Shown here: piece after piece, positions 23,554-35,475 of the stretch
Layout of the letters: each line of letters begins with the position of its first letter
Numbering within the stretch: the first letter of the stretch is position 1
Origin: Ophiosphaerella korrae
Taxonomy: Eukaryota; Ascomycota; Dothideomycetes; Pleosporales; Phaeosphaeriaceae
Reading direction: 5' to 3'
Assembly (NCBI GenBank): GCA_028456385.1
Contig: JALNQF010000001.1
Location: 868,001-932,000, forward strand
DNA length: 64,000 nucleotides
Translations under genes and position numbers: made by a program
The notes under the pieces: generated by a model
Told to the model about the DNA's origin: nothing
The model's input: the letters and a program-made list of their open reading frames with translations, nothing else
The model's database searches: none

Positions 23554-24722
23554 ATGGTCTACATCCACGATGAAAAGAACGGCGCCAATAGCGCTGCAGA
23601 GATCGAAACCAGGCCACGACAGGGAAGCAGGAGTCTTCCAATGTTGACTGACGCGTTGGGATACAGTTTAAACGACCGGTTGCTGTTTGCGGTGCCCAAG
23701 AGTATGTCATCATGAATCATATTGCACATACAGATGGTTAGTTACAGGCAGCTAACATATTTACCAGAGGGCCGTCTCCACCAAGTCTGTCTCGACCTCC
23801 TCCACGGCTCAGACATCCAGTTCCACCGCCATTCTCGGCTCGATATTGCGCTCGTTAAGAACTTACCCCTCGCACTCGTATTTCTTCCTGCTGCCGATAT
23901 CCCTACGTTCGTTGGTGAAGGCCGAGTCGATTTGGGTATTACAGGGCGCGATCAGGTGGCTGAACATGAATGTGTAGTGCCGCCTACAGCTACAACCGGA
24001 GTTGAAGAGGTGCTCGATCTGGATTTTGGCAAGTGCGCCTTGCAGGTCCAAGTGCCACAGAAAGGTAGTTTGTCTAAGCCTGAGGATTTGATTGGAAAGA
24101 ATGTTGTCACAAGCTTCACAAATCTTGCCGAGAAGTATTTTAGGAAATTGGAAGCCGAGCAAGCACGCTGTGCCACCAACGGTGACTCCAATGGCCAAGC
24201 AAAGCTAAAGACTGTCATCAAATATGTCGGAGGAAGTGTTGAGGCTGCATGTGCGCTCGGTGTCGCAGATGGTATTGTCGATCTGGTCGAATCTGGGGAG
24301 ACAATGCGTGCTGCAGGCCTCAAGGCCATATCGACCGTTGTATCGTCAAGTGCAATCCTCATCAAATCAAAACACGCGTCAGACCCCAAGCTCGTTGAAT
24401 TAATTACTGCTAGAATTAAGGGCGTCATCAGTAAGTGATCGCGTGGAAGCGATTCCTGATGAACACTCACTAACTGCTTTCAGCCGCACAAAAATATGTG
24501 CTTTGCACATACAACGTCTCGCGCTCGAACCTCGACGCGGCCCGAAAGATCACACCAGGCCGCCGCGCGCCGACCGTAAGTGCTCTGGAAGAGGATGGCT
24601 GGGTCGCGGTATCGACCATGGTGCTTCGAAAAGATATTGCAGTTGCCATGGACCAACTGACAGAGGTCGGGGCTACCGATTTGATGGTGACGAAAATTGA
24701 GAATTCAAGAACAGGCGACTGA
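23554..24722 (+). CDS. HIS1: ATP phosphoribosyltransferase, first step of histidine biosynthesis
   Basis: Three exons, join(23554..23701, 23768..24430, 24484..24722), give 349 aa. Introns are 66 and 53 nt, GTATGT/GTAAGT to CAG, with CTAAC branch sites. The first junction restores VPKKGRLH, a signature of the family. Visible motifs: RLDIALVKNLP, PTFVGEGRVDLGITGRD, the PRPP-binding region LVESGETMRAAGLK, and the C-terminal regulatory domain TAQKYVLCTYN ... PGRRAPTVS. This is the long (regulated) form, which is feedback-inhibited by histidine. The enzyme joins ATP and PRPP (EC 2.4.2.17) in the cytosol. A TGAGTCA site upstream fits cross-pathway control. Nothing is missing. Confidence 0.96.
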
Positions 24723-24920
24723 GCGATTTAGATCTGAAGGAAGAAGAGCAAGTCAATGTTTCAGATAGCATCGCCATTGGATGCGTGACGTTCATCTGAG
24801 CCCGATGGTGGTTCCACAAAATCGATTTTATTTTGAAACTATCAATAGGAGACCGGGAGCTTCATCTTATAGTCCATACTCCGTGATTCTTTTAGCCTTG
24901 GTAGCCTTATGCTTGGCGAA

Positions 24921-26043
24921 CTATACGCCTGCTCCCAGTATGATGCCGCTTGTGGAGAAAAATGTCCAGATGACGCCCTGTTGAATAAGCTTAGGAGGAC
25001 AGTATCTGTAATATCGAACGTTAGCAGAGCGCCTTTATCATAGCTGCTTGATTCACTCACTGATCGCCAGCAAGCTTGACAAAGCCAGCCCAGAATAACC
25101 AACTTCCCAGCCACGAGCTGATGAGCAAGAACATGAGCGAAATGATAATCGCAGATGTATTTCCCTTGCCCAGGTGCTTAACCTTCGAACTCAGCATCTG
25201 GTACATAATAAAGAAAAACGCAAAAATGAGGAACAAGCTCCCAGCTACCAGGTAATATAGCGCGCCAGAGTACATCATCCTCGCTGCAGCAGGGATTTTC
25301 CAGTACGATGTGAGATGGATGCTGTAGTAGTTCCTCGCCGAACCATAATGCGCAGTCCGACCCATAACATACAGCGCCATAATCTGCAGCACAAACTCTG
25401 CAATAAACTGTGTCATAAACGCCGACCACCACGGATAATCTTCCAGACTATACTCATACCCAGCCTCGTCAGTCGGCACATGTATATACGGATTCGCCAC
25501 AGAGCGATTCGACTCAAAGTACTGCGGATCCGGCGACCCATACGCGCTGCCCCCACGCAGCTGTTCATAGCTTGTATTCAAGCCCAGCGTCGAAGTCGAC
25601 TTGAGCGCCTTCCCACCCCTCGGATACTGCTTCTGCCCAACCTGTTTCTGAAACGCAAACGCCCCAAGCACAATCCAGCTCAGTCTCGGCCTCGCTGTCA
25701 ACCACAGCATCAAATCAGAAATCTTGAAATTCGACGCGTACCCATCCGACCGCTGTATCAACAGCGCTATGCACGCGTTGGCAGACAGTTGTAGGCCGAC
25801 GGGGAGGATCCAGAGGATTTTCCATGATTGAGATCCGCGTTTGCCGAAGAAGCCGCAGGTTAGTTCTTCGACGACGCGGCGGTGGCCAAAGAGGACGGAG
25901 AGGAGGGAGACGATGCCGTTTACTATGGCGAAGGTGCCGAGGAGGGAGGAGGGTGAGGGGCAGGTGTGTTGAGAGGGGTCAAGAGATGTTATGGTCCACG
26001 GGATGGGGAGGTATTTTGTAGTTTCGTTCGTTGGCGGCGACAT
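24921..26043 (-). CDS. multi-pass membrane protein, function unknown
   Basis: Two exons, complement(24921..25005, 25061..26043), give 355 aa. The 55-nt intron runs GTGAGT...GCTAAC...ACAG and joins KLAGDQ to YCPPKLIQQG; exon 2 adds the last membrane helix. About seven hydrophobic segments are visible: one near residue 35, two between 75 and 125, then a loop with charged and Tyr/Ser-rich residues, and four in the second half ending in IWTFFSTSGIILG. The N terminus faces no signal peptide cleavage site. No transporter or receptor signature is recognised, so it is left unnamed. Its 3' end is about 200 bp from the convergent HIS1 stop, so the transcripts may overlap. Confidence 0.8.
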
Positions 26044-26958
26044 GATTTTTTTTTTTAAAAAAAAAAAGAGAAAGAATAGGTAGGTAGGTAGGTAGGTAGG
26101 CAGATAGATAGACTAGATGTGTGATGCAGGGTAATCTATGTGAATCTTCCTTCTGGTAAAGAGCGTGAGAAAAAACCTAACAAGGCTGACTGTTTTTTGA
26201 AATGCCTGATCGAACCAGGCTGATCAAGTTAGAAGGAAGTATTGCAGTAGAAAGAAAGTCTGTGAGTACACACGTTCGTCGAGCGATCAGCAGGAAAGAC
26301 AGTTACAACGATAGAGAATATGGGGGATACACGACATAAGATTAAATCAACACTCATGTTTGCTGCGCCATGAATTTTATGCTGCATTGGGAGGCGGAGG
26401 CGGAACTCAAGGTAGCACAAAAGAGGCAAGGAGGGTTTCAGCCTTGTGAGGGTATGGCAATGTTCGCTAAATGTTACCGAATATTGCGGGGCTGGCTGAG
26501 GCTTTGCAACTGAAAGTGGAGCCATCCCTTTTGGCAATGTAGTTCAGCTCAAAATTGGTGGCGTTGAAGCCAGGGGCGTCACGGGTGCCGGGCGCTTACG
26601 TTACGTGTGCGCTACCCGAGACTCACAAAATGCAAAACACTTGAAAAGATAATGCATGAAAAGTTGTTCTGGATTTCAAAGTTTTTCAAATAAAATGAAT
26701 CGTATTTATTACTATTTTTTTTGTTTTTTTGAAAAAAAACTTAGACATACAATCTCATAATTGAAGGAAACTTGACACCAAAACAAACCCTCGTTACTCG
26801 TAATGTGATCGTCCAAAGAAATCCATCGCTATTCCGTGCCAAATAATTTGGGAGCGAAGACATAAAGTGTGAGATTCGAAATGATGCGCGAAGAGCAGAG
26901 AGCTCTACAATCGAGGAGATAAGGTCATAGCCGGTAAATGCTCGATACCGTTGTCGCT
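26044..26958. other. intergenic with homopolymer and TAGG repeat
   Basis: Next to the membrane-protein start there is a T11/A11 tract (26046-26067) and six TAGG units (26077-26100). The rest has no convincing gene. Confidence 0.5.
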
Positions 26959-27630
26959 TTATTCGATTTGAATCTTTCGGCTTTGTGGAGCCTGAGCCTT
27001 TGGAATAGCAATGCTCAAGACGCCATCCTTCAGGCTTGCCTTCACAGCATCCTGATTGACGCGAGCAGGGAAGGCAAATGATCGATGGAACTCCCCAACA
27101 CTGCGCTCTGAAACCCAGTACCTGGACTTGGACGCCTCTTGCTGCTCAGAATGTTTAGCAACTTGAGATTCTTTGTCGTTGGAGGGTTCGTCTTCGACCG
27201 TTGGCTGATGGCTTTCGAGCTTTTTCTGTTCCTCGCTATTCTCAATGAAGCCCTGGGGGCGTTGTCCCTCTTCGCGCACAACTTCATGGCGACCCGAAAT
27301 AGTAAGGGTGTTGTTGTCGGTCCATTCGATGTTGATGTTCTTCTGTTCTACACCGGGAAGTTCACCATGAAGTTCGTAGCCATCTTTGGTTTCCTTCACG
27401 TCGAACTTGGGTGTAAAGGACCGTACGCTCTTGATTTGACGATCGATGTCGCGGAAGGCTTGACGGTCGTATTCGTCAAAAAGACGGAAGATAGGAGCAA
27501 ACTCCTGTGTGAAGCGTGGAAATAGAGACATGGTCGCTGGTGTGGATGCGATGTTTCGAGTGATAACCGGCTTGGTAATGCGATTGAGCTGTTGAGGAAT
27601 TCGTAGACAGGATGTGCGCAGTGATTGCAT
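26959..27630 (-). CDS. small heat-shock protein, Hsp20/HSP30 family, possible mitochondrial presequence
   Basis: A single exon. From the ATG at 27630 the protein is 223 aa; from the classical start at 27531 (MSLFPRF) it is 190 aa. The alpha-crystallin domain shows FTPKFDVKETKDGYELHGELPG, then an acidic, Gln/Glu-rich insert typical of fungal HSP30, then YWVSERSVGEFHRSF and the C-terminal GVLSIAIPKA. These proteins bind unfolding clients under heat stress. The extension before MSLFPRF is Arg-rich with no acidic residue (for example LRTSCLRIPQQLNRI), like a mitochondrial presequence. A TATA box ends only about 3 bp before an even earlier ATG (27678), so transcription should start downstream of that ATG and the 27630 ATG may be the first in the mRNA. 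Start choice is therefore open. Confidence 0.85.
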   Translation of the reverse strand: MQSLRTSCLRIPQQLNRITKPVITRNIASTPATMSLFPRFTQEFAPIFRLFDEYDRQAFRDIDRQIKSVRSFTPKFDVKETKDGYELHGELPGVEQKNINIEWTDNNTLTISGRHEVVREEGQRPQGFIENSEEQKKLESHQPTVEDEPSNDKESQVAKHSEQQEASKSRYWVSERSVGEFHRSFAFPARVNQDAVKASLKDGVLSIAIPKAQAPQSRKIQIE

Positions 27631-27680
27631 AGATGACTTGATGTTTGCTATGATGATGGCTTTAGGGGGAACCCTCATGT

Positions 27681-27690
27681 CCTTATATAC
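27681..27690 (-). promoter_or_regulatory. TATA box of the small heat-shock gene
   Basis: On the minus strand the sequence reads GTATATAAGG, a strong TATA element. It lies about 50 bp before the ATG at 27630 and 150 bp before that at 27531. Confidence 0.6.
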
Positions 27691-27783
27691 TGCAGAGGTG
27701 ATATTCTTGATTCATCCTGATACTTCTAGATTTTGCTCGTCGTGTCTCAGAATCCATCCTATCGAAGTCTGAAGAAGTTCGGA

Positions 27784-27796
27784 GAAACTTCGGGAA
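27784..27796. promoter_or_regulatory. heat-shock element GAAnnTTCnnGAA
   Basis: A perfect three-unit heat-shock element (GAAACTTCGGGAA) sits about 95 bp upstream of the TATA box. A second partial element, GAATGTTCTCG, is at about 27857-27867. These are Hsf1-type binding sites and match the function of the gene. Confidence 0.75.
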
Positions 27797-27867
27797 ACCT
27801 CAATGACAATCTTTGACGTCACATGTCATTCGATCGAACAATGAAAGATACTTGAGAATGTTCTCGT

Positions 27868-29391
27868 AAATGACCATTGTTCCAATCATTTGTAAATATG
27901 ATGTCAATCATATGTAACTTTTGCGAACCTTCGCCTGCTCCGCAAGGAAGTATTGCGGTATGATGAGCTATCACGCGATCATACAGCTGTGATGGAGATG
28001 GAACGCTTCATCTCATAGGCAATATAAGGACATCCCAGGCCACTAGAAACTATGGTCATTTATTATTATACTCATAATGAAGTAAGTGTGACATAGCTAA
28101 GGTGCTGTGGTCCCTTGGTAAAGAGATGAGTGTTCCCCCCACACATTGCTTCTTTCGAAGCGGAGAAGTTGTTCCATCTCTTTCTATACGTGTATGTTCC
28201 GAATCCCTGGTTCTCTGTATGCCTCCAGCTGAATTCGTCCCCTCCGAAGATGATACTCAATGGCACTAAAGTCTTTCTTGTCCAAATCTAGATATTTACG
28301 GAACTCACCCCTGGACTGTATCAGTACTCATCACCACATACCACAACTAATCAAGATTTTCACCTTATGAAATGACGCCAATTATTTCTTGTGTCCTGGC
28401 ACAATTAGCACATCAGATCAACCGCAACGGTCTAGGGCCTACTCACAGCCGGCTTCTCTCTCAGAGCTCGAATGCATTGTCGATAGAAAGAGAGAACGTC
28501 CTTCTGTAGTCCGGATCGTCCCTTCATTGTGTTCTTTATGTAACAAGATTCAGAGTGAGTGCACTTGAGATGTCTAATGCCGATGGAGGCGAAAAGCTTC
28601 AATCCAGATCTAGCCTAGTCTCGAAAAGGGCCGTGCTTTGATGAGGCTAGCCAATATGGACTAGTGATAATGATGGTGACCATCGCATCATTATACTGGT
28701 GATATCGCATCTGGCACACGAAGATTACATTATGTTATTGTTCTCGATTGGGAGACGGAACAGTACGAGCCGTGAATGAACAGCGCATTTCATGCACACC
28801 CCGCTCGCCTGCATAGCATGAATTTCCAACCGCGTGCGCAGCTGATATTCTCTCATCACTGCTATATCTTCCTACTTATAGTTATCGTAGCAGGTAGAAT
28901 TCAAATGTTTACGGATATGGTCAGGGTGAGGTTTATCATCTAGAGTTATGGTAGTGGAATGTAGCTTTGTCTTTGTAATTCGCACGGGAACCCTACTATC
29001 ACAGGTGACGATCAAGAGGATGAAGAAAGCCTAGTTATAGATTGTGCTACATGATGATTGTAGGTATAACGAAGGTGGTAAGTTATGATAGAAAGGAAGG
29101 AACCCGAGCCGGCAAGTCACCCAATCCCTTAATCAACAAGCAATTTAGATAACGAAACCTAAGAAATATGACTATAGATCGGCCATCAATTTGGTAAATG
29201 GAATGAGATAAAGCGCTCCCGACACAATATTCATGCAAAGAAAGGGGGAGTTCCAAACTATAGCGCGAAGTGAACGAGACTGATCGCAAACGGATTGCAA
29301 GCTCAAAGGGGCAGGGGACACCTAGGTAAATCCCTCCCCTACTCTGCGAATACATGGTGTATCGCAAAACATAGCGAAGCGCTATGAAAAT
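27868..29391. other. gene-poor region, nothing recognised
   Basis: About 1.5 kb of moderately AT-rich DNA. Short frames on both strands have no recognisable domain and no consistent splice signals. Confidence 0.5.
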
Positions 29392-30317
29392 CTATCTGGT
29401 GTTGCCACCGCCTTCATTATCATTGTGCTGACCACGGGTTCCATCGCGGTCCGGTCTATAGGGCGACCAAGGAGACGACGGTGAGGCAGGAGGGCCCTTT
29501 CCGACTCTACCCAGACCATCCTCAGTTGTGGCTACTGAGGGTGGTGGCGGTGTATTCGGCCGAGAAGAGTTAACGGGCGCCTGGTCGTTATGTTCGTCTG
29601 CGTTCGCGCCCGAGGCACCGCCGTCTTCGCTCATTGCTGGCGAGATATCTCCACACGAAGTCTCGGTAGTTGGACCTGGACAGAGTTACTAAGAGTGGGC
29701 ATACAACTACGCTTAACCTGCTTCAAACTGTTTGATAGAATCATCGTCCAACCGAAAAGATAATGAGATGATTATTTAAATTTTGAGTGGACGACTTCTC
29801 TATTCAACGAAGATCTCTACCATTATGTGGTAAAGAAGGCGGAAAGGATGTACGTACCCTCTGGGATCACTTGACTCTGATTGATATGGTATTCCATAAA
29901 AACATGCACGTCCTCTGGCCGACATTGGGCGCTCGACGAGGGAGGGGGCGATAGATTTGGAACGGAAAAACTCCGAGAGTAAAACAGCGTGAGGGAGTGT
30001 GGCCTTGTATGCCTATTCGACTCCTGTACCATATCGTGAGGAGGAACCTGTCGGGGTGTTTCATCGATGTCTATGTGTTGTGGCCTAGGCCAAGACGTCT
30101 GCTTCAATGAATGGAGATGAGCGCCCATCCCAACGAGAACTTCAGAGCTCGAGCTCCCTCTCTTGTGCGCATGCGGAGACTCCGACGGTCGTCTTGTGCG
30201 TCCATGGAACTCTTCACGAGTATTGGTTCGATCAGGGTGGAATTCTGGATAGCCTATTACAGATGACATACTGCTTAGAAGAGGTGGCACTTGGTGTGAG
30301 ATGGAACGGTAGGGCAT
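29392..30317 (-). CDS. possible disordered protein, function unknown
   Basis: A tentative two-exon model, complement(29392..29675, 29858..30317), gives 247 aa. The 182-nt intron starts GTACGT, has a GTAAC branch-like site and ends in CAG; the junction keeps the frame (GAG G|GT CCA). The protein is rich in Ser, Pro, His and Arg (RRPSESPHAHKRG; SPSSPWSPYRP) and ends EGGGNTR. It is predicted to be mostly disordered, and no domain is recognised. The start is uncertain (MPYRSISH or the internal MSSVIGYP). It may be a real fast-evolving protein or a chance frame. Confidence 0.4.
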
Positions 30318-31449
30318 GAGCCCAGGAATGGGAAGCAGTCAAGAGTGTGAGCCTCACCAGCATGAGACAAGATAATGGTCGTGTCAGCGACAGGGGCAAG
30401 ACTGTACTTATAGTAAGATCAAGCAGAAAGGAGCAGGAACAGGGATGCATTATGCCAACCGACATGGCGGAATAGCGCTATGGGGACAACAACACCGTCG
30501 CTGGGAAGTATGCGTCTGGTGTAGAGTGTTTGTGCGCCCGAGCAGACACTTCGATCGTAGTGAAGTCGTTTTATATGGGATCATTACACTTTTACTGGCT
30601 GATAGTTCATAAATTCAGAGATTACGGCCCCCCCCGAACGCGCCATTTCAGTCTCATATTCTATTTGTACCGGCGGTGTGGGTAGCGGTCCGCGCTGGGC
30701 TAATGGCTATCAGTAAGCTTCCACGGAGAGACCTCACACGATTTGGTTCGACCTAAGCCGCGTTTCAAGACTGACGTCAAATTTAGATGGACCCATCGGC
30801 TACAACGATAGGGCTTTTAAATGCGTGTGTGCTAGCAAGAGATGCCATTAGGCTAGCACTCACCATTTTCCTCCTGCATTAGGGCTTATCATCAGCGAAA
30901 CAGACTGACGGGACTAAGGACAGAAGCCAGTAGCATAAGGTAGCTCTGATATCACCAATCTCAACCGTGCCTCCTCTGAAAGGGTAGTGGTCAGAGACAA
31001 GGAGCCCAGCTGGAAGGGTATCTCCCGAGTCGAAACGAATCAAGAGCCAGTGCGCATTTGGGAAAGGCTGGATAGGCAGCGTAAAAGCGCCAGGACCTTT
31101 TGGTATGTGAATCGACGGTGGTGGGCGTAATCTCCTACATGGAATATCTAGGCAGGGTTAGCAGTCTCCACCGCCTCCAGATCCCAGAGGTATGGTTTAG
31201 AAGCCACAGGCTGAAATTATGCATCCGCACTGCATCCAGAAACCATCTTTCGGGGCCAGCCGACTCCCAAGCAGCCCGGGCATTAACCTAATTCGTGACG
31301 TACAGAGAAATTAACTATGCGTTTTATAGTACATGCGTCGGAAATTATGATGTGGATGAAGTAACGCCAGGCTACTTACTTCTTAGCTATGTAGCAGCGG
31401 CTCAATTTCTGCAAGCATCGTATAGAATCGAGGGAGATCGTCCAAGCAT
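30318..31449. other. intergenic with a coding-like stretch on the minus strand
   Basis: No complete gene. On the minus strand the frame that ends with TAA at 30879 is open back to about 31134 and reads like protein (AFTLPIQPFPNAHWLLIRFD; SDHYPFRGGTVEIGDI). A CTAAC site and TAG acceptor precede it (about 31131-31160). It could be a terminal exon of an unrecognised or decayed gene. Confidence 0.25.
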
Positions 31450-31884
31450 ATGGTACCGTTGACCTGTGGGACCCTCACACCGGATGCCGGCTCACTCGTG
31501 GGACAGTTCCTGGGAAATGGATATACTACAAGCTTGTGTCACTACCATAGTTTAGCAGCTACTCTGACAAATGCAAGCCTGGTGTGTCTGTATTTGCCGT
31601 TCACCGGAAATGCAAGGCTTGCGGACACATTAGGGATTGGACCGCTGGAGGCTCGGCAGGACGAAATCTACCGTTTGCGGCCATGGTGGAGGGGTGACGA
31701 GGCTCGCAAAAAACTTCACACCGCAACTTCCCTCGGATTCATTTTGATGAACTCAATGGCCAAGTTTGTCTCAAACCTCGCAACCGAGGGTAGAGAGTAT
31801 GCTTGGTTGTATTGCACCAATTTGCGCCAATCACCAGAAGCGCTCATTGCATTGTGTTTGAGCACCATGCCCAACACACTCTAA
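31450..31884 (+). CDS. hypothetical protein, possibly the last exon of a larger gene
   Basis: An open frame of 144 aa from ATG to TAA with a fairly coding-like composition (LADTLGIGPLEARQDE; RPWWRGDEARKKL; LGFILMNSMAKFVSNL). No domain, signal peptide or membrane helix is recognised, and no upstream exon could be established. Listed because it is the best frame in a 2-kb gene-poor stretch. Confidence 0.3.
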   Translation: MVPLTCGTLTPDAGSLVGQFLGNGYTTSLCHYHSLAATLTNASLVCLYLPFTGNARLADTLGIGPLEARQDEIYRLRPWWRGDEARKKLHTATSLGFILMNSMAKFVSNLATEGREYAWLYCTNLRQSPEALIALCLSTMPNTL

Positions 31885-32380
31885 GCAAACAGTGACGAAG
31901 ATTTACAATGGAACAAAAGTGGGTGCACTCATGTGATCCCCTTCAGAGCCTTGAGCGATTGTACTAAAGAGGACAATGGATTACAGCCTTGTCAACATCA
32001 ACGCAAGGCTTCGTTATAGATTAGTTCAACATAAAGTGCATTGGCCTTGCTTGAGCAGACGAGCAGACGAGCAGAACAACTTATAAGCCGCGTCATTCAG
32101 AGTTAACCTTTTTGCAACTTTCGGCGATGGCGAGGGGTAAGGATTGTGGGGGTAGCTTGTGTGACCGGTGAGGCTAGAAGTGGGGTTGACGTCTCATGGA
32201 GAATCAACAAGTGCATGCATTCCACCACGGCACAGCCGAAGCCAACCCCGTTTTAGATTAGATGCAGGCTTGCATATTTATTTCAAGAGGCATATTGAAC
32301 ATGAATGGAGTGGAAGCACCGGAAACGCCGACGCGCTTGTATTATTATATCCCATCAAGAAAATCGCCTAGGAAATGCTT
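31885..32380. other. intergenic, 3' of ARO3
   Basis: About 500 bp with nothing recognised apart from a short GAGCAGAC direct repeat near 32053-32075. It probably includes the ARO3 3' UTR. Confidence 0.45.
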
Positions 32381-33609
<1,229 letters not shown>

Positions 33610-33727
33610 GGCGGTGGCAATTAATGTCTAACAGGAGGAGGAAGGACGTCGCTTCGTTTTCTGGGACTCCAAGAGCTTTAAAGCTTTGAGAATCTTACAA
33701 GTTGGTCAGTCTGACTGGCGGGTGGTC

Positions 33728-33734
33728 TGAGTCG
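33728..33734. promoter_or_regulatory. Gcn4/Cpc1-like site TGAGTCG upstream of ARO3
   Basis: TGAGTCG differs from the perfect TGAGTCA at one base. It lies about 120 bp upstream of the ARO3 start, where general amino-acid control sites usually lie. Confidence 0.4.
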
Positions 33735-34131
33735 ACAGTTCCGCAATCGGAATGATGGTGATTGGCCAGGACAACACCCTATTGCAAAGAATCTGTCACC
33801 AAGGCTTCTAGACGGGCTAGCTTCGACGTGTGAAGGTAGTAGTGGTCGTCAAAAGGGACACGAGCCGCATCACCGGTATCCATTGATATGCTGGTTACTA
33901 GAGTATTGTGGCGACCTGACATGACATGCGCTGGGCATGTTTTCAACTGAAGCGAGACGCAACACAGAGCCACAGAAATCAATGGCACCTTCGCTACATC
34001 AACCATACGTCGGAACTATGGCATTCCGGAACTCCCATGGAAATGATAATCTTGGGCTGTGGTCGCAGCCTCATCAATCAGTTACTATTGACCTTGCTCT
34101 TTGACCGTGTTTACCTCTCTGCACGGCGACA

Positions 34132-35023
34132 ATGAGCAGCATCGACTACACCTCATTGGCTTCCATCCCCATCAGCTACGCTGCCTGCCTGCTCGGTGGT
34201 CCGCTCAAGCTTCCACCTCCAATCGGCCGCCTGCAAGCGATATCTAATTCCGGCTTTGCTGCAGTCGAGCTCTCTTTCCCCGATATCCTCTCGCGGGCAC
34301 AGGGCTGGATCCGCATCATGCAAGCATGTAGTACGGACATGCTGCAAGTAGGGCCTAGCGATACTCCTCTTGAGAAACTAGACAATAATAGAATAGTACC
34401 AGATCTGTGAGAATTGGGTGACATGCTCGGCGAACATGGCTACCGATGTGCATACGAGAATTGATGCTGGAGCACCCATGCTCCAGACTGGAACGATGTG
34501 TGGGATATAGTACAGCAGGCCGATCGTCCAAATACCGGTCTGTGCTTAGACACTTTTCAAACTGCCGGCGGAGAGTGGGCAGATCCCACGACTGCTTCTG
34601 GGCTGCTTGAGGATGTGTCCAGAGATGAACTAGAGAAGTGGTTCAAAACGAGCCTCAAGGATCTAGCTAGCACAATCCCCAAACACAAGATCTACCTCTT
34701 ACAGATCAGCGACGCCTATAGGGTGCCCCAATTGCTGAATGAAGAGAGACGATTCGGGTTTGCTGCCTCGTGAACGATGCAGCCACAACTTCCGACACCT
34801 CCCGTGCAATGGTGGCTATCTACCTGTTGCAGATGCCTCGAGAGCATTATTGCAGACAGGTTTCCGTGGCTGGTTCAGCTATGAGATTTTTGATGGAGGT
34901 GCAGAAGGTAAGAACAAAGATGCGAACATTGTTGCATATGCACAAGCAGCGAAGAAAGTACACTCCAGGCTGCTTGCGGATTGTGCCGGTAACGGTCTTT
35001 CCGAGAACATGGCAACACGTTGA
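34132..35023 (+). pseudogene. decayed sugar-phosphate isomerase/epimerase (3-dehydroshikimate dehydratase-like)
   Basis: The remains keep the TIM-barrel family pattern: an N-terminal IPISYAACLLGG ... FAAVELSFPDIL, then GWIRIMQACSTDMLQVG, then GLCLDTFQTAGGEWADPTTASG, KIYLLQISDAYR, and finally GGYLPVADASRALLQTGFRGWFS. At least four lesions break it. There is a TGA after VPDL (34408-34410, where family members have Arg), a TGA at a conserved Trp (about 34463), a frameshift near 34740-34760, and an apparent internal deletion between FPDILSR and GWIRIM of some 40-50 residues judged from the family. Such enzymes turn dehydroshikimate to protocatechuate or act on related sugars. It is divergent from ARO3. 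The copy cannot make the enzyme as read. Confidence 0.8.
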
Positions 35024-35475
35024 TTGATACCTCGAAAACCCAATAGCCACTATTATTCGGCTGACTGGTCCTGTACAATATGGTTAGGCAGCACTATCAT
35101 TTGTAAAAGGAGGCTTTTTTAAGACTTCTGGGAAAAGGTAACGATGTTAAAGTAATCTTTAGAGGAGAAGCAGATGATCTTCACCAATGGGATATGGAAC
35201 CCATTCTCGAAGAACGTATCATCATACAGCGCAGCGCTCCCTACCAACAAAGTCTCTTAAAAAAAAAGGGTCCATACACAACAAAGAAACTCCAAATAAA
35301 ATACACGCTCTGCATCCGTCCATCACTGATCCCACGTCTTTCTCAAGAGTGGCAACAGACAGGAGTTGCTTTCGTCATTGTCGTCAATATCATATCCGTA
35401 ACCAATACCAAAACTATAGTCCGTGAAGTCGTCAATTGCAAATGCGTAATGCTGATGCCATCATTAGCAGGTACC
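35024..35475. other. intergenic, nothing recognised
   Basis: About 450 bp between the pseudogene and the convergent secreted-protein gene. A short A9 run lies near 35259. No gene is supported. Confidence 0.45.

Noticed and set aside
27631..27678. Start of the small heat-shock protein at 27678
   Set aside because: The TATA box lies only a few bases upstream of this ATG, so transcripts should begin downstream of it.
29736..29775. Extra small exon inside the long intron of the gene at 29392-30317
   Set aside because: A donor-like end is present but no AG acceptor with an open frame precedes it.
30720..30790. Possible tRNA suggested by a GGTTCGACC-like B box
   Set aside because: No matching A box or acceptor stem could be drawn around it. 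No tRNA or rRNA gene was found elsewhere.
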